Shown here in pieces: positions 1 to 8,012 of a stretch of 16,643 nt of DNA. A program made the position numbers and the translations under genes. Under the pieces are notes generated by a model, which was not told where the DNA came from, ran no database searches, and worked only from the letters and a program-made list of their open reading frames with translations. The DNA comes from Pelagophyceae sp. CCMP2097 (lineage: Eukaryota; Sar; Pelagophyceae): positions 29,853-46,495 of the forward strand of contig MU657333.1 in the NCBI GenBank assembly GCA_026770575.1, in the 5' to 3' direction. Every line of letters starts with the position of its first letter. Position 1 is the stretch's first letter.

Positions 1-706
1 CGCGCGTTCTAAAAATCCCGTAGCCGGTCTGTGGACCCGTGGCCGGGTCGCGGAGTGTCAATTTTTGGCTATCACGGAAATGTTTGACTCGCGCGCGGAG
101 ATTGTTTTCTTGGCGCGCGGCGCAAGCGGCGGCGCAGCTCGGCGGCGGTCCGATGCGGCTGCGCGGAGGGCGGCGGCGCGGTTCTCATGAGCCTATGCGC
201 GGCGAAAACGGTGCGCTACGGAGCGAGGACGGCCGCCAGGACGGAAAAGCGCAATCCTCGAAGTTGGCGGCGCGCGGTCCACGGGGCTTGGGCGGCGCTG
301 TCGGTTTCACATAAGGTGGTTCGTAGGCACGCGACGAACTCTTTCCAATGTCGGAGTGTGTTGGAGTCCGACGGCGCGCGCAATGTGGAGTTTGGGCTCA
401 GAAACCATGGTTTGGGGAAAACAATTATACATGTGGAGAGCTGGTATTACATTATCATTTATACACCAGAATATGCCAATAAGGGTGGATTTAAAGAAGC
501 CTCTATAAAAGTAAGTTTCCCTTTCTTAGGGTAAATTGGGTTAAAAGTGATAAAATACAGTAAGTTTCGTCGTATAATATTCTCTACTGAGAAAATTATA
601 TCATAATAATCCTTGACCGACGGTGAAGGAGTACGGGCCATCCAGAATGGTAAGGACTTTCTTGACCCCTCATACCGTCTTGTAAACACACTGAATAAGT
701 AATTGA
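1..706. other. Spacer with no recognised gene
   Basis: Bases 1-400 are GC-rich and the rest AT-richer. Two overlapping plus-strand ORFs (39-314 and 187-534) are open, but both are Arg/Ala/Gly-rich in the way expected of random GC-rich DNA, and the second runs on into AT-rich DNA without a change in style. I see no domain, splice pattern or repeat partner elsewhere in the window. Confidence 0.5.
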
Positions 707-767
707 GGACCCGACGGGTCCTTGCCGTTTAATCAACGTCAGTTTACGGCAAGGGCCCTTCGGGTCC
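707..767. repeat. Hairpin-forming inverted repeat
   Basis: Arms 707-728 and 746-767 are reverse complements at 20 of 22 positions around a 17-base loop. Each arm is itself partly palindromic (GGACCC...GGGTCC type). It lies just left of the minisatellite at 795-845, so it may be part of the same small mobile element. No coding role is visible. Confidence 0.7.
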
Positions 768-786
768 TTTGATTGAAGGATTACCA

Positions 787-850
787 GGGGCAATTTTGTC
801 TGTCCGTCCGTCTGTCCTTCTGTCCTTCTGTCCTTCTGTCTGTCCACGGG
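787..850. repeat. Pyrimidine-rich TGTCC minisatellite
   Basis: After the junction GGGGCAATTTTG (787-798) the sequence becomes a run of 4-8 base units of the TGTCCGTC and TGTCCTTC kinds to about 845. The same junction and array start recur at 13137-13170, so this is a dispersed unit rather than random low complexity. Open frames across it encode only Ser/Val/Arg/Pro or Asp/Arg/Thr/Gln repeats and are not taken as genes. Confidence 0.75.
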
Positions 851-894
851 TAAATCCGCGAGGTTCCACATTTGGGGAGGAAAGGGTAGCTACT

Positions 895-1080
895 CGGCCG
901 ATTCAGCTTCTGGTGGTTAATGCAATCGCTAAAATTGGGAATCATTGGAATCATCATAGAAGAAGAAGGTGGTCACAGGTTCAAACCTGGTCGGCCGCAA
1001 AATTCAGCGATTATTTTAAATAATTTTAATTATTTACGTGGGCATTGCAATGGAACTTGGCTGTATCCTTCGGGTCCTCC
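895..1080 (+). repeat. tRNA-derived SINE-like repeat, copy 1
   Basis: This is one of two related copies; the other is inverted at 10519-10727. A degenerate tRNA-like head starts at about 895. A B-box-like GGTTCAAACCT lies at 978-988, followed by GGTCGGCCGC, which can pair over six bases with CGGCCG at 895-900 as an acceptor-like stem. A shared tail (TTATTTACGTGGGCAT and GGGTCCTC blocks) continues to about 1080. A TTTT run after the B box could stop RNA polymerase III. The D-arm is poor and no clean cloverleaf forms, so this is not called as a functional tRNA gene. Confidence 0.6.
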
Positions 1081-1430
1081 GTGTGCCTCCGGCGCGCTCT
1101 TGTAATATGACACAATGAAAGTGCAAGATTTTGTCATAATACGATAGGGGATATTAAGCTCGTACAATTGTAGTGAGATCGGCCGTCAACTGAAGTTCGA
1201 TTCGAAAATATTTGGGCGAATGGCATATAGCGCAGAAGGTGTTTCCCTTAAGCATCAGATTCTGCGAAATCCCTTGGCGTTGGCCTGGGGGTGAAAACCC
1301 ACTTGATCCAAGAAGCAGCCGAGACTGCACATCAAGGGGCGGCTGTTGACATGAAAATATGACACCATCTGTCATTGACGTATGCCCTGGCAAAAGGGAT
1401 TGCGCCCCCCCAGGTCATCCTTTCAGGACT
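1081..1430. other. Spacer downstream of the glycosyltransferase gene
   Basis: This holds the presumed 3' untranslated and downstream region of the minus-strand glycosyltransferase. A 79-codon minus-strand ORF (1154-1393) has no support. No polyadenylation motif or structural RNA is recognisable. Confidence 0.4.
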
Positions 1431-3236
1431 TTAACTTTGGTGCCTCACAAGGCCGGCGGGGCCCTCGTGCATCTCGAGCTTGGATCCGAGGACCGAGAGG
1501 ATGCTCGCGCGGAGGTGCGTCACCTAGGTGCGGGGTGCTTTCTGGGGTGCGCGTGGTTGCGCGCGTGTTTCGCGTCGCGTGGTTGGGTGCGGGACGCGTA
1601 CCTGCTGCGCGTTGCGAAACGCGTACGTGCGCACTGCGGCGACGACTTCCGACTCGTTGCGCGGCCGGAAGGGCGCGTCGTAGGGCAGCAGCACGACGTC
1701 GACGCCCGTGGCCACCGAGTCGAGGCCCCGCGAAATGCCCCCGTGGTCGAGCACTGCGGACCGCGGCGCCAGAATCGTCCACGCGTCGAACCAGTCGCAG
1801 GGCCGCGGGACGTCGTCTGTGATCGTCGCGTACGTGGTCCGCCGCCGCGGCCGCGGCGGAGCGCGCCGCAGCAGGTCGACAAAAGCGTCGCCGACAGCAA
1901 TCGCGGAAAAATCGCGGCGGATTCGCGCCACCGCGTCGCTCCGCTTCCCTGCCGCGCCCGCGTCCGCGCCGTCGTACACGGCCCGCAGCGCCGCGGCGGC
2001 GCCGCGCGCGTCGGGCACGGCCACCAGGCCGCCGTACATGACCTCGAGCGCGGCCGGCTCGACGGCCTCGCCGTAAAACGTATAGTCTTCCATGGCCAGG
2101 AACTTGGTCGTCACCACGGGCGTGCCCAGCGCCTGGCACTCCAAAACGTTCATGCCGAAGCCCTCGGTCTTTGAGCCGTGGAGGCAGACGTCGGCGCCGG
2201 CCTTCATAAAAGCGACGGCCGCGGGCGAGACGATGCCGTCCTCCAGAGTGTACGCCCCCGGGGACAGCTCGAGCAAGTCGAGGAGGTAGCGCAGGTGCAG
2301 GCCCGTCTCCAGCACCGCCGCAGGCGCGGGCGCGCCGCCGTTTTCCGCGGACGCGATGGCCCGCGACGATATCGCGTGGATGCGCAGCTCCGGCGGCGAC
2401 AGGCCGTCGGCCACGACGCCGTCGTGGAAGAGCTTGAACGCCCGCAGGCCAGAGGCCCAACCCTTGCGGTCCAACGCCTCGTAGTTGCCGCCCTGCATGA
2501 GCACGACGAAAGGCTTCGCGCCGCGCCCCTCGCCTGCGCACTGCGCCGCCTCGCCTGCGCACTGCGCTGCCGCCGCCTCGCCCGCCGCGAGGGCCTCTAG
2601 CGCGGCGACGTCGACGATGAGCGGGATGTTCTGGACGGCAGTGCCGCGCCGCTCGAGCTGTTTGCGCATCCCCTCGGCGGACGAGGGCGCGAGGTTGGCG
2701 ATGCCCGTGTAGCCGAGGAGGTTGTAGAGGTCTGCGCGCGCGAGGCTTGTGAAGTGGTACGGGAGCCACGCGATGGCGGGCACGGCAAAGTCGGCGTCGC
2801 GGAGCACGCTCCCCGCGTCGAGGTGTGCGATGAAGGCGTCGACGCCGTAAGTCTTCGCGACGTCGTTCATGGCGGAGACGCGGAAGCGCGCCCCGTCGTC
2901 GCTTGCGAGGAGGCCGACGTACGTGAGGTGTGCGTCGTCGAAGCCCGGCGGCCGCCGGTCTGGCGCGTAGGCCTTGCCGCGCGGCGCCGTCATCTTGGAA
3001 GACGTCGCGAGCCAGACGACGGCGAAGCCGCGTCTGTGGAGCTCCTTGCTGAGGAGGTAGCATTGTTGCTGGTACGGTCCAAAATCCCAAGGCTGCATCG
3101 GCGCCACCAAGCCCACGACCTCAATCGCCGCCGACGAAGGCCGCGCGCCGCAGCCCGAAACGCAACACAACCCCAGGACCAGCACCAAGCCGAGCACGCC
3201 GAGCCCACGGGCGCCGCCCGCGCCCGCCGCCATCAT
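1431..3236 (-). CDS. GT-B fold glycosyltransferase, secretory pathway, two exons
   Basis: Predicted product is 575 residues from exons 3236-1602 (545 codons) and 1523-1431 (30 codons plus TAA). Known for the family: GT4-like retaining enzymes move a sugar from an activated donor to a protein, lipid or glycan. Seen here: a hydrophobic N-terminal stretch at residues 12-28, consistent with a signal peptide or anchor; an N-terminal Rossmann-like acceptor half from about residue 38; and a C-terminal donor half with the EX7E-type motif TEGFGMNVLE (E358 and E366) followed by ALGTPVV. The frame is open back to 3428, but the start at 3236 (tandem ATGs at 3236 and 3233) is preferred because it places the signal peptide first. 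Reading through the intron would instead give a basic Arg/Pro-rich tail ending near 1524. The exact subfamily and substrate cannot be read from the sequence. Confidence 0.85.
1524..1601 (-). other. Predicted GT-AG intron in the glycosyltransferase gene
   Basis: On the minus strand the donor reads CAG|GTACGCG (GT at 1601-1600) and the acceptor CACCTAG| (AG at 1525-1524), giving 78 nt in phase 0. Splicing replaces a low-complexity Arg/Pro tail with 30 residues of ordinary protein-like composition (VTHLRASILSVLGSKLEMHE and onward) ending at TAA 1433-1431. The intron is in frame without a stop until its last bases, so an ORF-only annotation would miss it. Confidence 0.75.
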
Positions 3237-3678
3237 TGAAGTTCCCGCGGCAGCCTCCGCCGCCCCTGGGAGTAGGGGGCGACACTGAAAATTGTAAAAA
3301 TAAAAATTACCGGCGTCGACGCCCAGGTTGCGCCAGCTCGAAAGAGCTCGTCGAGAGACAACCACCCACCAAGTTTTCATCAAGATTGCCCCTAAACTCA
3401 TCGCGTGGCGACTGCACAAAATTGACATTTTTTTTAATCATGCGACTGTGGGGGCCTTTTCGGGCCACCGGTGCGGCGCGGGCTGCCAACAGCTGCACGG
3501 AAGGTACGGCCAGCAGCACGGCCGTCGTCACGGTCGAGCCGCGCCGACATGCCGCAGGGCCTTGCGCCGCAGGACGTCCCACTGCAGCGCGTCCACGGCT
3601 GCCGTGTGCCGCCGCAGAGCTCGAGCCAGCCGCGCAGCAGCGCGACAGCGATGCCGCCGCAGAGCAGCCGCGGCACTG
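3237..3678. other. 5' region of the glycosyltransferase gene and adjoining spacer
   Basis: This contains the upstream (minus-strand) leader and probable promoter of the glycosyltransferase. The segment 3272-3287 is an exact 16-bp inverted match to 4255-4270, the left flank of the MITE-like element. GC-rich open frames at 3434-3678 on both strands are not convincing. One minus-strand frame here, ending at a TGA near 3535, is rich in Arg, Ala and Leu and could be a shifted continuation of the gene fragment at 3679-4109. Confidence 0.35.
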
Positions 3679-3981
3679 CTACTGGAGGTCGACGCGCCAG
3701 CAGGCCTTGGCCTCGCCGTTGAACTTGTTGGCGCGCAGGGCGACCCACTTCTCCGAGGTCTCGTCCTCGTCCTCGCCGAGGGCCGGCTGCGGGTCGAACT
3801 CGACGCGCGCGCACGCCAAAGGCCTGGCCGTGAGGCTGCGCGGCGTCCGCGGCGTCTCGCCGTCGCTCACCTCAAGCACATTTAACTTCCAGGTCTTGAT
3901 GTGGAAAATGTACGCGTGCGGCTCGCCGTCGACATGCACCACGCCCCGTTCGGTGTCGGTGGCTTTGGGGTGGCCCGCCAT
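3679..3981 (-). CDS. Unrecognised small protein or gene fragment
   Basis: The 100-residue minus-strand frame starts at ATG 3981 and has balanced, protein-like composition (segments such as HAYIFHIKTWKLNVLEVSDG and an acidic GEDEDE patch near residue 70). No domain is recognised. Two things suggest it is part of something larger or decayed. First, a protein-like minus-strand frame from 4109 to about 3990 (GIHPSDVAIAYEEELTLHFG) runs toward it, but an 8-C run at 3990-3997 puts the two out of frame by one base. Second, a further plausible frame follows after its stop. It lies upstream of the glycosyltransferase on the same strand but shows no link to it. Confidence 0.4.
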   Translation of the reverse strand: MAGHPKATDTERGVVHVDGEPHAYIFHIKTWKLNVLEVSDGETPRTPRSLTARPLACARVEFDPQPALGEDEDETSEKWVALRANKFNGEAKACWRVDLQ

Positions 3982-4109
3982 CTTGGGCGCCCCCCCCGGC
4001 TCGAGGCCGCGAACACCTCCGCAGATGAGGGGTCTCCGAAATGCAAGGTCAATTCCTCTTCGTAGGCGATAGCGACGTCGCTAGGATGAATACCATCGCG
4101 ATTATTGGC
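3982..4109 (-). pseudogene. Possible upstream exon or frameshifted piece of the 3679-3981 gene
   Basis: After a TGA at 4112-4110 the minus strand is open and protein-like to about 3985, with no ATG in this frame. It meets the 3679-3981 frame only if the 8-base C homopolymer (G on this strand) at 3990-3997 differs in length by one. It could be a decayed gene, a sequencing slip in the homopolymer, or an exon with an unseen acceptor. Product unknown. Confidence 0.25.
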
Positions 4110-4218
4110 TCACAGGGCGTGGGGCATCCCCCCATACCACCTACGGAGGCGCTGGCGTAGTATTCATGCTGCAACCCGTCGAACCGGCGCCGTCCATTTA
4201 ACTTGAAATGCAAGGTCA
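4038..4218. repeat. Pair of 14-bp direct repeats
   Basis: GAAATGCAAGGTCA occurs exactly at 4038-4051 and again at 4205-4218. The first copy overlaps the possible coding fragment on the minus strand, the second is in spacer just left of the MITE-like element. It may be a duplicated gene end, a shared regulatory motif or chance. Confidence 0.45.
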
Positions 4219-4267
4219 CATTTAGCAAATTGTTTAAAAGTGCTAATGAGGACTCAGTGTCGCCCCC

Positions 4268-4859
4268 TACAAGATGGTTTCGCCAAGAAAGTCAAGTATT
4301 TTTTGGGCAAATTTGAGACGGTCTTTCGAGGTACAGTTACCGGGGTCGCATGCAGCGCGCCGAGACACCTCCAGCCGTGCCGGGTGAACTTTCCTGCGTC
4401 TTATATGGGCTGAGAAAATCGATTTGGCGACTTTGGCGAGGGCCGTTACCACCCAAGGAGACCTCGGATTTTCGTTCACCCGGCGCCGATGGCCGCGTAC
4501 GGCCGTGTGTAAGAAGGCTACGTCGAGCAACCACCGAAATACCTGACCCAAAAAGCCCGGACTGTCACCAAAAAGCTACAGTTGGCCCATATTTTTGAAA
4601 AATGGGCCGTTTCTTCTCTCTTTTTAAGAAAAGTGACCGTTTTTTAAGAAACTATGTGAATGTGTGTTTATATAAAAAGGTGTCTATATCTTTCGATCGC
4701 TGTAACTTTTGCTAAAGACGCTCTTTGGTTAAAGTAGAGCTCTGGCGGACTTTTCCTCGGGGTGCGTGCGCGGCCGCCGGAAGCTCAGCCCAATCCCCAC
4801 TTTAGTTTTGCCAAAAAACGCGCAATGCAAAATCAGTTTCTTGGCGAAACCATCTTGTA
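4268..4859. mobile_element. MITE-like non-autonomous DNA transposon with 23-bp terminal inverted repeats
   Basis: Bases 4268-4290 and 4837-4859 are perfect reverse complements over 23 bp (outer end TACAAGATGG). If the outermost TA is the target-site duplication, the terminal repeats are 21 bp starting CAAGATGG, as expected of a TA-targeting (Tc1/mariner-like) element. That superfamily call is inference, because TA is palindromic and cannot be separated from the repeat. The roughly 545-bp interior holds no transposase, only short shadow frames, with an AT-rich half full of AAAAATG and TTTTTAAG motifs. It must depend on enzymes supplied elsewhere. Confidence 0.7.
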
Positions 4860-5722
4860 CTGGGAGTAGACCCGCTTTTCAAAATCACGATTCTCGAATT
4901 GAGATAAACTGTTTGATGGTGTCGACGCGTCTCGACGCAAGCTTCTACAATCCGTCAATTTTAGCTCCGCGGGCTGGGTCCGCGCTGAGATACTCGCGCT
5001 CAAAGTTTAACGGAATGTCGTTTTAAATTTTGGCAATTTGACTTTGGAACATGCGTGCAGTACTTAAGATTTGATATGAACCTCCCGAGGCGCGATTATC
5101 GAGCGCAGCGAGCCAAGTTTCGCCCAAACGAACGCGCAAAAGTGGGGCTGCCGAGCCTCGGCCCGACGGCCTTCCCCGAGCCGGCAAGCGAGGTCTGGCG
5201 GCGGCGCGCGCACGCGCGGTACGACCCGGCCGCGGAACCAGATTTGTATCGGATGCCACTGACCGCATCGCGAAGTTAGAGCGCTTCAGGCGAGACCATT
5301 TTCGGACACACCGAAAACAGCCCGCGCGCCTCCAGGGGAAAGGAGGCTCGCGGTTCTGGGGTATAGGCGCCGTGGCGCATCCGTCGCGACACTCCTGACC
5401 CCAGGGGACGTCGGTGCGCGGCTTGGCGGTGCCTCCAAGTTCGGAGTTTGAGAGCAAAAACGGAGTTCGATCCGTTAACCGGAGCTAAGTCCGGTAAGGT
5501 TTTTTTACACGAGCGGCCTTAAATTTATTCAGCGGTTTCGGCTCGCTGCGCTCGAAAAGGGCGCTTACTGGGAGGGTATGGGAGGCACTGAAATTAAAAA
5601 ATCCTATTTCAATTACGCTGTAATTTACGGTAATTACAGGGAGGCCGCAATCTACTTTACCGTGGGCCTGTAATTTATCCCAGATTTACCCTCGCTATTT
5701 AGTAAATCCACGGGAAAACGCG
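4860..5722. other. Spacer with no recognised gene
   Basis: A GC-rich stretch (5080-5420) is open on the minus strand (5457-5023, 144 codons), but the product is Arg/Ala/Pro-rich without a domain, and an overlapping plus frame is equally open, so neither is called. From about 5575 the DNA is AT-rich with self-complementary GTAATTAC motifs (5618-5640) that recur at 6070-6090. Confidence 0.4.
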
Positions 5723-5986
5723 ATGACAGGCTTGGTCAGGCCGAGGGACCACCGGGTATTGTGGGCGAACGCGAAGGACCGTGAGCACGAGGTGCCGGCC
5801 TACATGGCGCACCTGCTCAAGACGCCATATCGCGGCCAGGCGTTCATCGGCTGGGCGGTAAATGGTACACTTGGTCGGGCATCAGACTCACAAGATGTCG
5901 CCAAAATTCGTATCTCGGAAACCGCCTCGTCTTCGAGCTTGCCAGCTAGGTTCCCAGCCCCGGGAGGGGCCTCCCTACGCGCCTAG
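5723..5986 (+). CDS. Unrecognised short ORF, possibly one exon
   Basis: The first 45 codons (5723-5857) read like real protein (KDREHEVPAYMAHLLKTPYR region), while codons after 5858 become Ser/Ala/Pro-rich. The change coincides with a splice-donor-like GCG|GTAAATG in phase 0, so this could be a single exon ending at 5857, with an acceptor downstream that I cannot fix. It might also be a captured gene fragment. No domain is recognised. Confidence 0.3.
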   Translation: MTGLVRPRDHRVLWANAKDREHEVPAYMAHLLKTPYRGQAFIGWAVNGTLGRASDSQDVAKIRISETASSSSLPARFPAPGGASLRA

Positions 5987-6191
5987 ACCCATCGCAGCCC
6001 GAATTAGCGCGTTTGAAAATATGAGCTTCCAATTACTCTGCAATTCTGTGTGTAAGGTAATTTCCCAGTAATTACTGTAATTACCAGACCCCAGAATCCT
6101 TTGCACCGTAATTGCCCACCTATACATGAGGGATTGCGTACCCAATGTGTTTGATAGCCGTTTCGAAAAGGCTTGGGTCCGTTCGCCCTCC

Positions 6192-6291
6192 GTGGTGGAC
6201 TTAAGGGGCCATTTGAGAATTGATAAATTCAAAAAAGATGGCTTATTGACAATTCCAAGTCTAAAAGTGAAAGTTTCCGGATGTTTGAGAT
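6192..6291 (+). repeat. 100-bp direct repeat, left copy
   Basis: Aligns to 7472-7571 with about six mismatches in 100 and no gaps. It begins at GTGGTGGACTTAAG and ends at ATGTTTGAGAT. In the right copy the first bases are the last codons (Trp-Trp-Thr-stop) of the 6508-7484 gene region, and the left copy also carries TGG TGG ACT TAA. This suggests a duplicated gene end plus 3' untranslated region. Confidence 0.8.
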
Positions 6292-6507
6292 CATTCGTTT
6301 TTTTTTGTCTTGGGTGGTTTGGCTTGGGGAAAGAATTAAGTTCCGAGGGTTTTTGGTGGTTTAGAGGTGATTTAAGAAAGTCAAAGTTCGAGTGGTTTAG
6401 GGTAAATACCCGGCCTTCCGTGGGCTAATTATTCGCTGCGGCGCGCGGCTGCCGCAAGGCCAGCCGCAGGACATTCGCAAAGGAGAGAGCGATGCCACGT
6501 CGAAACG
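6292..6507. other. T/G-rich spacer before the 6508 gene
   Basis: This is G/T-rich on the plus strand with a TTTTTTTT run near 6299. It is the probable promoter and leader region for the ORF at 6508, with no TATA box or other motif I can support. Confidence 0.3.
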
Positions 6508-6951
6508 ATGATGCAGCCGACGCGTTCCGCTGAGGGCGGCGCGACGGCGGTAGGCGCGGCCGGCGGCGCGACGGTGGGCTACTACCAGCCGCAGGTGGTG
6601 GCGCACCCCACCATCGACAAGGACGATCTGCCTGGCTTGGTGGCCAGATTCGTCGCAGTAATCCCTTACTCGGAAAGCGGCGGTGGCTTCAGCGCGCACG
6701 CTTTCGTGGCCGCGCTGGATGGCCACCTCCTCGCGCACGGGCCCAAGAAGGAGCGCGAGGTCGGCCCGATTGCGCCGGCGATCATCCAGCAATGCCCATT
6801 GTTTTATCAGACGGTAATCATGGCGGACGTGCGCGCATTATCTGAGTCGCAACGCGCGCAGTTCACGCAGCTCTTGAAGAAGTTACGTATAGTGACGGCA
6901 GGGAATGAGACTCTTATCGCTGACCTCGACGCAAACGAAGGCTTTACCTGA
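6508..6951 (+). CDS. Unrecognised protein, 147 residues (5' part of a longer gene?)
   Basis: Starts with tandem ATGs at 6508 and ends at TGA 6949-6951. An Ala/Gly-rich N-terminus (residues 1-30) is followed by an ordinary globular-looking stretch (DLPGLVARFVAVIPYSESGG, then ALSESQRAQFTQLLKKLRI). GC-rich third positions contrast with the AT-rich flanks and favour real coding. The same frame stays open after the TGA into an acidic segment (DREGDEDDPGF near 7003-7035). The gene may therefore continue, either through an intron (a phase-0 candidate is 6892-6993, weak donor GTGACG, acceptor GAGCAG) or as a broken copy. Function unknown. Confidence 0.5.
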   Translation: MMQPTRSAEGGATAVGAAGGATVGYYQPQVVAHPTIDKDDLPGLVARFVAVIPYSESGGGFSAHAFVAALDGHLLAHGPKKEREVGPIAPAIIQQCPLFYQTVIMADVRALSESQRAQFTQLLKKLRIVTAGNETLIADLDANEGFT

Positions 6952-6978
6952 TTTTCGGTCACGCACCTTTACGACGGC

Positions 6979-7484
6979 ATGGCCGACGAGCAGGAATCCG
7001 ACAGAGAGGGCGACGAGGACGACCCGGGCTTCGTGAACGAGTCCGACAGCAGGCCCGACCGTTACGCGCCGCGCGCGTCGTCGACGAGCCCGGCGCCGTT
7101 GCTGGGGCCGCGCGATCGGCCGCGCGCCGAGATCGAGGAGCTTCATGCAGGCCCCGTCGCCAGCGGGGGGGGGGGGGGGGGCTCCGAATCGGTCCGGCGC
7201 CGCAGCCGGAGCGGCTCCGAATCGGTCCGGCGCCGCAGCCGGCTGCGGAGGAAGAAGAGCACGAGCAAGAGCAGGTGAGTATGCCCTCGTCTTTGCCGCA
7301 CCTCCCAAAGAAAGGCGACGTCGCGCGAGACGTCGTGGCAATGTGGGAAGACGACGGGATTCATGATAGAAAAACCTACTCGGCGCTGCGGCTGTGGACC
7401 AAGGATGACCGTGCTAGTGCCTCTGGTGCTGGTCAGATCACCGCCCAGGACTGTGCGACGCGCGCCAAGCAGTGGTGGACTTAA
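6979..7484 (+). CDS. Continuation or second ORF of the 6508 gene, interrupted by a 17-G tract
   Basis: The frame of the upstream ORF gives an acidic Asp/Glu-rich segment from ATG 6979 to the homopolymer at 7165-7181. Beyond the tract the most protein-like frame is a different one. It contains EEEEHEQEQ, then a charged segment with Trp at two positions and RAKQWWT before TAA at 7482-7484. The last part (codons for ALRLWTKDDR, TAQDCATRAKQWW) faintly recalls a Myb/SANT-like helix, but this is not a secure call. CAG|GTGAGT at 7272-7280 is a strong splice-donor match, so an intron here (for example a 36-nt phase-0 one ending at 7310) is possible. Exact exon structure is unresolved. Confidence 0.4.
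7165..7181 (+). repeat. Poly-G tract of 17
   Basis: Seventeen consecutive G residues lie inside the open region of the 6508-7484 gene. Upstream frame and best downstream frame differ. Such tracts are prone to slippage in replication and in sequencing. Confidence 0.9.
7181..7242 (+). repeat. 33-bp tandem repeat, about two copies
   Basis: The unit starting GCTCCGAATCGG recurs with a 33-bp period (7181 and 7214), directly after the poly-G tract. The period is a multiple of three, so the frame is kept whichever frame is used. Confidence 0.8.
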
Positions 7485-7571
7485 GGGCCCTTTTTAGAAT
7501 TGATAAATTCCAAAAAGATGGCTTATTGGCAATTCCAAGTCTAAAAGAGAAAGTTTCCGGATGTTTGAGAT
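7472..7571 (+). repeat. 100-bp direct repeat, right copy
   Basis: Partner of 6192-6291 with about six mismatches. It overlaps the last four codons of the ORF ending at 7484 and continues 87 bases beyond the stop. This fits a duplicated 3' end better than an LTR, because it lacks TG...CA ends. Confidence 0.8.
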
Positions 7572-7606
7572 TAGTCGATCTTTGGCGGCCAGTGCCTCGG
7601 CTCTCC

Positions 7607-7854
7607 GGGGTTGCTCGTTGTTACGGGCGGCGGAAATGGAGAGCCCTTAACCTCCTCTTTCGAACGCCCCAGTCTTCGACTATAAAGCTGCTTGCGGAGC
7701 GGAGCTACAGGTTGCCAAAGTTCGAGAAAAGGTCAACTTTGAGACCACATAACTTTTAACTGCAAGGGTGCTCGTTGTCACGGGCGACGGATCGAGGTAG
7801 AGCCCAGCCCCCTCTCGCGGTCCCCGAAGTCCGTGACAACGAGCAACCTTGCAG
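7607..7854. repeat. Fold-back repeat cluster
   Basis: Arms 7760-7783 and 7831-7854 are reverse complements at 23 of 24 positions around a 47-base loop. A diverged direct copy of the left arm and adjoining bases (GCTCGTTGT...GAGAGCCC) lies at 7607-7646. The arrangement resembles a small fold-back or MITE-like family with one intact hairpin and one partial copy. No protein is encoded. Confidence 0.65.
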
Positions 7855-7939
7855 TCGAAAGCTATCATGCTCCAAAGTATTACTTTTTTCGCGCAACCCC
7901 TCCTCCGCCGCCCCTGAGGCTTGGGAATTGTTGCGGGTC

Positions 7940-8012
7940 GGTCCAACGGACCGCAAAATCCAACGGACATCAATCGCAGAAGATCCGTTGAATTTTTGCG
8001 GTCCGTTGGACC
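7940..8012. repeat. Hairpin-forming inverted repeat
   Basis: Arms 7940-7967 and 7984-8012 pair almost completely (outer end GGTCCAACGGACCGCAAAA), with one extra base and one mismatch near the loop. Each arm contains the palindrome-like GTCCAACGGAC. It lies 85 bases from the 7831-7854 arm and shares no sequence with it. Confidence 0.7.

Noticed and set aside
895..995. Functional tRNA gene
   Set aside because: B box and part of an acceptor stem are present, but D-arm and anticodon arm do not fold and the spacing is too long; better explained as a SINE-like head.
1359..2174. 271-codon plus-strand ORF opposite the glycosyltransferase
   Set aside because: It is the antisense of a well-supported gene with GC-rich third positions; the composition is Arg/Val/Ala-rich with no domain.
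1423..3090. 555-codon minus-strand ORF overlapping the glycosyltransferase
   Set aside because: Shifted frame, extremely Arg-rich, no domain; the overlapping frame carries signal peptide and EX7E-type motif.
5610..6110. Element with GTAATTAC inverted ends
   Set aside because: Only about 11 bp of the AT-rich motif match and alignment fails on both sides; low-complexity coincidence is likely.
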